64,000 nt of DNA from Paragorgia papillata (taxonomy: Eukaryota > Cnidaria > Anthozoa > Scleralcyonacea > Coralliidae). The number at the start of each line of letters is the position of its first letter. The stretch's first letter is position 1. The notes under the pieces were generated by a model. It saw only the letters and a list, made by a program, of their open reading frames with translations, ran no database searches and was not told the origin of the DNA. The position numbers and the translations under genes are program-made. The DNA lies in NCBI GenBank assembly GCA_035771165.1, contig JAWNZC010000322.1:5672001-5736000 (forward strand). Reading direction: 5' to 3'. Below are positions 26,301 to 35,300 of the stretch, one piece after another.

Positions 26301-29300
26301 TTGAAAAACAAGCTTATAGCAAATTAACGGCACACTTTACATAAATTTATTGTTTAAACTTTGTTGAGATTTTCTCATTGTAATTACATTTTTTACAAAT
26401 TTTAGTTGTCGAAACTTGAGTTTTTGGAGTCGCCATCGATATCATTCTTGATCGAGTTGGATCCAGACAAAACTTTAAAGCCCAGAAAAAATTATGCTGT
26501 CACGCCGATTGCTTTAACATACAAAAACGTACCAAAAAGTGAAGCTTTATTTTATCATCCGTTGATCCCAATGTCTGTTGTATTCACTGTTCCAAGTAAG
26601 ATTTGTTAACTTTACAAATACTTACAAACTCTAACCAATGTCCCTATTGCTGGGTTGGTAGGTTCAAAATAAATTTATATTGGATGCTATTGTACCTACC
26701 AACCAATTAGCATGGCCACTGTATCTTAATAAAAGAACAATTAAGTTTATAAATCCAAAAGCTCCCCTGACAGTTACATTGTTGTTGTCTACTAATATCT
26801 CTAAGGTCACTTATTTGAACTCTAATATCATACAAACCCAAATATCCCGCACTTTGGAGTGATAAGGTATAAACTATTTTTAAAATACAAAAAATCAAAA
26901 CCACTGCAATCTACATGGAATATTTGTGGTGACAATTTTTGGCAAATGAGACATGCAAACGAGGTCCTCAAGGGACTGAATTGCGATCACTAAGTCGCAA
27001 ATGTACTACTTTACTAAAGTGCCTCTTTACGTTTCTCAAAAAGTGGGAAACATTGAATATTTCAGAAAAGAATGAAACTAAAGTCGTTAGTTTCACACAG
27101 TTATAATTGCAATCACAGTGAGTTGTTGAATATCAAAACAATTCGTCACTTATACACTTGACATCTTTACTGATTGCATGTTTATATATTTGGTTTTTAG
27201 CTCCACTTCCAGTGATAAATGCTGTAGAAGGTAATTATTCAATAATATATCGTTCTTGTACATGCCTACAAAAATTCATAAATGCGTCTGGAATAAATAT
27301 ATAAATATGTTCAGTTAAATAAATGTTCATATAATGGAGTAATATATATATATATATGTATAACCACAAAACATTTTTGTGGTTCATTTTTGTGGAAACA
27401 TGAATCCGGAGGAGAGTTCCACAATTATGCATGCACTTTATATAGACCACCTGGTGTAACGATTCGCTCTGTTGAACGGCGGACTTTGAAGTTGTCCTCC
27501 ACATTGGCCGTTTTGATCACGTTATGTATCGGCAAAAGGTCTATTCTCGCTAATACCAACTTTCGCATATGTTTTTACATTTTAATGGAACGTGAGTGAC
27601 TAAGAAAATATTTTCTATTTATCTTTACTAAACAAGCATAATAACTATTAGCTTTTCTTATCACGAAAATATTCTTACTGCACAAGCAAATACAGATTTT
27701 TTCACCTGGATATTTTAAATTTAATATGTACATGTATTAAAAAACATCCATACTTCACCTATACCGATCGTTAGTCATTAATTCAAGTTAGTTTTTATAC
27801 CTAATTTTCTTTGAAACAAAGCGTGCATGACAAACACATATATTAATGTCGAATCCAAACTATTATATCATGACAGCACTTTTTTAAATTGTAGGGTTTT
27901 ATAACCGCGGTTATTTGGTCGACAACAGTAGCTCAGCAATTTATATTTGTAAAGTTTCGAAAAAAAGGTGGGTAAAGAAAATAATGAACTACTTTAAATT
28001 GTTCGTTGCATAGTCTTTGTTTTTATGGAGCTCTGATAAAGTTATATTTATAATATTTTATAAAATAATATAATTATGTTGCAATACAACAAATTAAAAG
28101 CAACAAAACATATTTCTACAGTTCGTCAGACAAACCCCATCAACTTATACATGAGTAGTTATAAAGATATTTTCCATGCAAAGATGTTAAAGAAAAATTA
28201 CCATGGTAACTAAGTATATTGATCTAACCCTGGGGTGGTGCATTTGGCTTTTATTTTTTGGCCCAGGGGTGTGAGATTGCGTGTTGCCTCTTATCTGCCC
28301 AACACCAGGTTGTTGCATTTAAAATAATAAAACAATACAAATGCCCAAGTCTTGGCCCGAGGGTATGGACATTGCTGGAATTGACTAATCATAGATCTTA
28401 TTCCAAATCAAGAATAGCAAAAAATCATTTGATGCAGTTTTAAAGTAAAAAATCTCTTGAATGTTCGACGACGGGTTATATATTAATTTATATATATGCA
28501 TTCAAAATAATTTAGCGGCCATTTTGGAATAAGGTCTATTCATAGTCATTCAAAATATGATCTGGAAACTCAGCTAATTAAAAGCCTTTTTTCTATCTTT
28601 TTGTTCGCCTTTATGCAGATTTGTGCACGGTCACTGAACCTGGCCATTGTATCTTAGTATAATGAAGGAATTATCCAATAGCAACGTTTCAGTTCAATCA
28701 CTCAGCCGTGATATTTAAATCAGATTAACAAGACGCCTGGGTCAGGCGTTCACTCGGTCTACTGGCAAAGTGCGGAAGTGCTTGGGTAAAAGATACTGAG
28801 AATGAAGTGTTTATCGCATGCAATCACTAAATCGAAGACTGAATCGAAGGCTGAATGTGGTGCATACTGCACAGTGGTGAACATATTTACGATTAAGAAA
28901 GGATCAAGACAGTTGTCAGCCACATCTGATCACTGCATGTTAAACTACAAAGTCATTCAGTCTATTTCGAAATCTACCAAAAACATGCAAGAACACCTTG
29001 ATCAAAAGGCAAAGCTGTTGAACTTTATGTCCAACTCCAAAAGCGAAAGGATCGAGCAAAAAACACTCCGTCACACGGCTAACAACTGACCAGAAGCCTG
29101 AATAGTAGCGGAAGTAAAAAAGTGCAAAAATGGAAAAACATAACACACACCCCCCCCCCCCCCCCCCCCAAAAAAAAAGGGGGGACCCGAGCCGAAACCT
29201 AGACTCGGCCTACTACAGTAGCACGAGTAATAAACCTAAATCAAAAGATACACGGTGTAAGGTACGGTCAAAATAAACCGCAGCTCATGTGTTAATCACT

Positions 29301-32300
29301 TTAAAGTTTGCCGAGTTTCCAGAGCATATATCTCTATTGACTACATGGTCTATTAAACTTTAGCTAATTGCATGGAGGCAGGCATTTACTAATCAGTATT
29401 CGTATTAACGTATTCGTAACGACGTATCAGGGCCTTTTTTAAGGATTTGCCAGTGGGGGGCCATTCGTGGAAAGGGACCTTCATGGTTTCTGTTCTTAAT
29501 TAAACTTAACGGTCATTGCAATCCAATAAAAGTTTTTAGAGAACAGAGTCTTTTAGTGTCTGTGGTATGATGGCATACTTCAGAAGAAAAATTTTAAAAT
29601 TTTAACGTTTTTTGAAAATTATTTTCACTTTTTCAGCATTATAGCAATACAAGTTGGGAGCACTCTCGATTTTTTATATATCAGGGGGAAACTTTTAGCA
29701 CATAATAATGATAATATATATTTCTGACGTTATTTAAGTGATTTCAGACCTCAAACATTTGACAGTAACTCTAACCTAGTAATGATTTGCCAGATTTGGA
29801 CTTTATTCCAACAAAAAATACACGTATGAAGAAAAAAGATAAGGCATTAGCCACAAAAATATACATAACCAAAATTACATACGTTGCATGAAAGTCATGT
29901 TATAAATAGAGAATAATACATGGATGTGCGGAAATATGACATTTATTTCGAGTGTTGACCAGGATATCTCACGAGTGAGCGAAGCGAACGAGTGACATAT
30001 CCTGTTCAACACGAGAAAAAAATTTCATATTTCCAAGCATCCATGTATTGTTCTGTTTATTATATAAAAAAATTGTCCTATTGCCTTGCAAAAATTGCAT
30101 TAAACTATAATGCTGATTCAGCGATAATCGTCACATGTGCGATTATCATAAATAATCGCACATGTGAGATTATCACTTTTATTAGTGCTGGAAAAATCAA
30201 TAAAACACTCTATTTTATATAATAATCACCTTTACATAACGGGATTGATTGTAAAAATTATTTTTAGATAAAAGAACAATAAAACAAAATGGCTGCCACT
30301 TAAATTCAGCACTAGTCCCCTAACACGCTCTCTACCCCAGTTTCCCACGCAACTGCCATGTCATCACTAATAAGGCAAAACATGAGCCTTTGTGCTGTCT
30401 TCTTTAAAATCATTCACTTCGTTATAAAACAGATTTAAGGCATTTTGAACTCATATTTTTTGAATTTGTAAACTAATTTGCTTTATAGTTCATACAAATA
30501 GAAATTTAAAAAGCTATTGTACTGGGGGGGGGCAAAAGTATCCAGTGGGGGACCATGGGGGCGGCTGGGGGGGCATGGGCCCCCCAGTATCAGTGTTAAA
30601 AAAGGCCCTGCGACGTATAGTTCTAACAGTGTACCCGTTGTTTTGCTTTTCTAATTGTTGAAGGAACAAACCTAGCTGTTTTTGGACAAACACAAAGGGT
30701 GCAGTTTGGAAAGGTATACCAAAAAACTCTTACATATATAGTCATAATTATTTTAAATATTATTTTCACTAAAGATTTTTAACGCATGTCATATTTAGTA
30801 CAGACACCTGAAGTCATGTCCACGCTAATCCGTTTTCAAACGAAAACGGAGACTTTTTCATACGGTTAGGCCTTTCGTCCACACTAATCCGGCGTCTTCA
30901 GTGATCGAAAACGGAGCGTTTCGAAGACGCCGTTTTTCTGCACTTTGTGGACGGCGAAAACGAAGCTTTTCGAAAACGCTGACGTCACGACGATCATGTG
31001 ATCTGGGTTCCAGTCACCCACGGCCTTTGTTCAAAAACAATTCGAGAACGATAGCGTGGACGGAAAACTTTTGATACGTTTTCGATACGAGGTCTTCGTT
31101 TTCGTTTGAAAACGGATTAGTGTGGACATGGCCTGATTTATAGAAGTGGTGTAACAAGCAAAATAAGATAAGAAAGAAGAAGAAGATAAAAGGAATAGAA
31201 AAAAAAGGAAGGTTAAGATCATGCATGTTATTACATGTATATGGATAAGGGTATTTTACTATAGAGATTAATGAGCTATTTACATGACCCTGCATGGCTA
31301 TAGCGGCCCGGTTAAAGGGACTGACGGTTTGATTATCGGATCTTGCTGTGGTCCTGAAACTCACATAAACTAAATCTTCAAAGCACAATTGGTTCAGTTT
31401 GGAAACAAATTCTAACGTTGATTTAAATGTCCTCTTGCGACCGAGATAAGCCGAATTTCGTGATACAAACTAGCTCGGTTACTACGGAACAGCCCTTGCG
31501 AGCTCATGTATAAACAATCCTTAAATTGCTAAAACACTCGTAGAATCCATATTCCACGACATCCTGTATGTATGTCAAGCTCGCAAGTGTCATATCGCCA
31601 AGTCAGAATTCCCATATTCTGTCGTAAGTTTCAAATCAAGAAAATTTGAGCCAATAACTTTGCTTTTTTCACTTTTTCATGTAAAATCACGTATTAAATA
31701 AACTGCTTTGTATTTTTAGTTTTTTTGAGATATCTTAATTTGAGATATAAGAAATTGATCAACAATTCGAATATGTTTAAAATGTGATAACCAATAATAT
31801 ATTTTCAATGTTCCCTATGCCATGTCAATTGTTTTTTTAAGCTGTTGATATCCTTGTTGTCAACATCATTGGCATCGACCACGCCAACAAAATGGTGTAT
31901 GGCATCGGAAATAACAGGTTGGCATACATGAAGTATGTGCCAAGTCGTGGAAGATGGTATTCAATATCACGTGAGCACTGGCTGGAAGTCAAATTGTCTG
32001 ATGGAAGAATAGTCAGCATTGACGACGCACACGATAACGAGGGAGACCCTGAACCAAGCAAACAACATTCTGTTGGAAATCAAGAAAAATGGGGCGGTGA
32101 GTCTCAGTTTTATTTTAATACCACTCTGGCCGATATGTACTGCGTGCTCTAGTCAGTTTAAAATCCTGTTTTTTTCAAGTGGCTAAAAAGGTTCTTATAG
32201 ATATTATTGATGCCAACTGAGAATTTATGCTATTTTAATAGGTTCTTAAACATGCAGGTTCTTGTCAGTCAATACTGGAACTACATTACCTGTAGTCTAC

Positions 32301-35300
32301 ACTAGTTGATAACTCTTACTGTTATTGATACCAGTAACAGTTTAGCGTACTCACAGAAACTATATAAATCTATAATCAGTGTAGAAGCAATTATTTCGGC
32401 ACAGTACACTACTAGTACAATATATCAATTTTGTATATTGAAATTACAAGAGCTTCTGCACAGTCTGGTTGCCATATAAAAACAGTTATTATTATTATTT
32501 AGTTATTTTTTCCTGATTTTCCAAATAAGAATCTGTTTAAATTTCTAGGCTCAACAAGTTCATATATATAATGGTGGTTTAAATCAGTCCAAAATTTTTA
32601 TAGCCTACAGGTTGTTAATCACTATAGGTTCTTATACGCTGGACTTTTACTGTGCACTAATTAATAAAATATATTGAAAAACACACTTATTGAAAAATAG
32701 GTGATGCGTACATGCGGATACTGGTATTTTGCTAAAAAATTACTGAACAATGTAAATTGCATATCGCAAACACACTAATGTACTGATTGTAAGATGATTT
32801 TGGAAAGGCTTACAAGAAGCTGAATACTTTGAGCTGAGTGCTTTTTGCCCATGCAAGCATAATGAGCAAATTCGATAAACTGAAATTTAAACTTGAATTT
32901 ACAAACAAATCACTTTAATTAACACTGCAGCCTGTTAAACCACCAAGGCTCCGAGGCTGGCTCAAATTTTCAGCCTATTCAACCTGGATGAAATTTCCAA
33001 TTATATTTCCTACATAACTGCAGAAAACTTTAGACTGGCTGGCACAATTTAGCATTTTATCTAAACAATTTTATACGGCAGAGTGAGGTGCATGCTTGTT
33101 TAAACCAACGAGTGGCACATCATGCATAATCCAGTATTAACCAGTACCGTAGAGTTAATTCCCAAAGTAGCGGCCCCCCGAAAGTAACGGCAAATTTTCG
33201 AGACCTCTAATAATTTCCGAAAGTAGCGCTACCCCCGAAAGTAACGGCTACCCAAAAGTAACGCGTTACATTTAACCGATATAACTTTTTATGTGAACAG
33301 ATACTCACAAGCAGTTATGCACTGACATGATTTCTATAGACACGTGCATGTATATGTATGCATGTGACGCGTGCACAAAAGAAAGTAACGACTCAGTGGT
33401 TAACACTTTTATTACAAACATGGTGCAAACTTTCCAAGATACTATCTAAATTCATGGAACTAACGTGCGAGTATAAGAACTTAGAAAGATAAAAGTAACT
33501 TCTCAATTAAATGGTCTAGCTGTCTTACTAACACTTTTTTACCACCCAAAAATAAGTCCCGAAAGTAATGGGGGACAGCTACTTTGGGAACTCTACGGTA
33601 TTATGGTTTAGCAATCAGCATCCGCAAAAAAATGAAGTTGAAGTACAACAGGTGTTGTACGCAAACTGTGATTGGACAACGCATGGTCTGTTTAATTAAA
33701 TCTTACTCGCGCTGCGGGCTCGTGTTCCCACTTCAACTTCTCGTTTTCCCAAACTTCCACACGTGTTTCTATAACTGTATGTAAATCCTATTTCTTAAAT
33801 ATAATTCGTCAGCAGTGTCTTGTCCAGTGGTCTCGTCATTTTGTTGGCTTCTTTGGCTTTTTATTTCGTAAAACAGTTAGATATTTTATAAAACAATAGA
33901 AATCACACTGGGCATTTTCACGGTTAAAATAACGTCAGTCATTTCGAATGATTATTGTGGGACAGTGAACTCGGGTGGTTCGTCACTCGGAGTAACACCT
34001 TATTATTAACGTCAGTCATGTTTCCATCATAAAGACACATAAGTCCTGTTAATAGATGATAATTTAGGTTGTTTTTTTCTTTTTTAGCTAACAAAATTGG
34101 CGTCTACTATTACATGCCAAACGGTGGTTGGGAACGGAAAGCAGTATGGGATTGTTGCCTCTTTAATGAGTAAACGTCATACCGACTATCAGCTTACTTT
34201 CCATTTCGTATTTTGTCTTTTTACCTTATTATGTATACACTTAACTTAATGTAACCTTAGTTCACAAAGACTATAAAGTCGTGCAAAATATTTATTGCAC
34301 TTTGAGCTGACTTAACGCAATGCTGACTTTTTAAAGTTTGTTGTGGTTTCCCAAAGGACAACGACAGTCACTCTCTAAATCAAATCTTAGAAAACTCTTA
34401 ATATTTAGACTTGAAATATTAGCACGGCTGCGTGCACAATAATCCCTATTTCCGTGGTGTAGTGCATATTTGTTTAAGAGTAATCAGTGGCGTCTCATTA
34501 AAGTTAAAACGAAGAAGCACTAAACATTTTTTTGTTAAAAAACCGGTTTCCGTCAAATTGGCTAAATATAGAAGTATTGTTTGTATAATTGCTTGACGCC
34601 TTTCCACAAGTCGAATAAAGATTAATTCGATCATTTTGAAATTTAAGATTTAATTCAAAAGTCAAATAGACTGATTAATTTTCAGAATTGAGTGCAGACT
34701 ACAGAATGTTGAAACTTTATCAAAAGAGGCCAACAGAAAATGCTGAAGCATTATATACAAACAAAATTTAAATATCAATATGTCCAATTTAATTTAGCAT
34801 TTTTTAGTGTTTAAAAACTTAAAATAACAATATGCGTTTTCTGCTTTTTCCCATTTAAACAATCATGCACGTGAATGGAATCAGGGATTATTAGGTTAGT
34901 GTTAGTTAAGAAGTTACTTTTTAGCCACATTTTGTAGTGCATTTTAACGGTTTGCCTAACTCCGAAAATGTTTGGTTTGAAAGCGTGTTTTTTGACATCG
35001 ATTTTTGTTCTGGATTATTTGGGTTTTTTTTGTAATATGCAAATACGGAGGGGCAATGTTGCAACATCACATTTCAAAATCTGAAAAACTAGAAACATAT
35101 CTTTGAAATTAACCAAACTGCAGAGCATCGTCCACGTTTTATGAATCACAACAGTAACGGATTAGTTTTTAAACCCCTCACTTCCTAAACACAATTTACC
35201 ATTATTTGTTTTCTATTGGTTGCCAAACATTTTCAGGGTGGCACTGGTTGTGCACATTTCATGGGGGCCCCCTACATTTCCACTGAAACTATTCATCAAC

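Noticed and set aside
31014..31388. 124-codon minus-strand ORF
   Set aside because: It overlaps the end of the MITE at 30815-31130 and a purine-rich stretch that reads as Phe/Leu repeats; there is no splice or family support.
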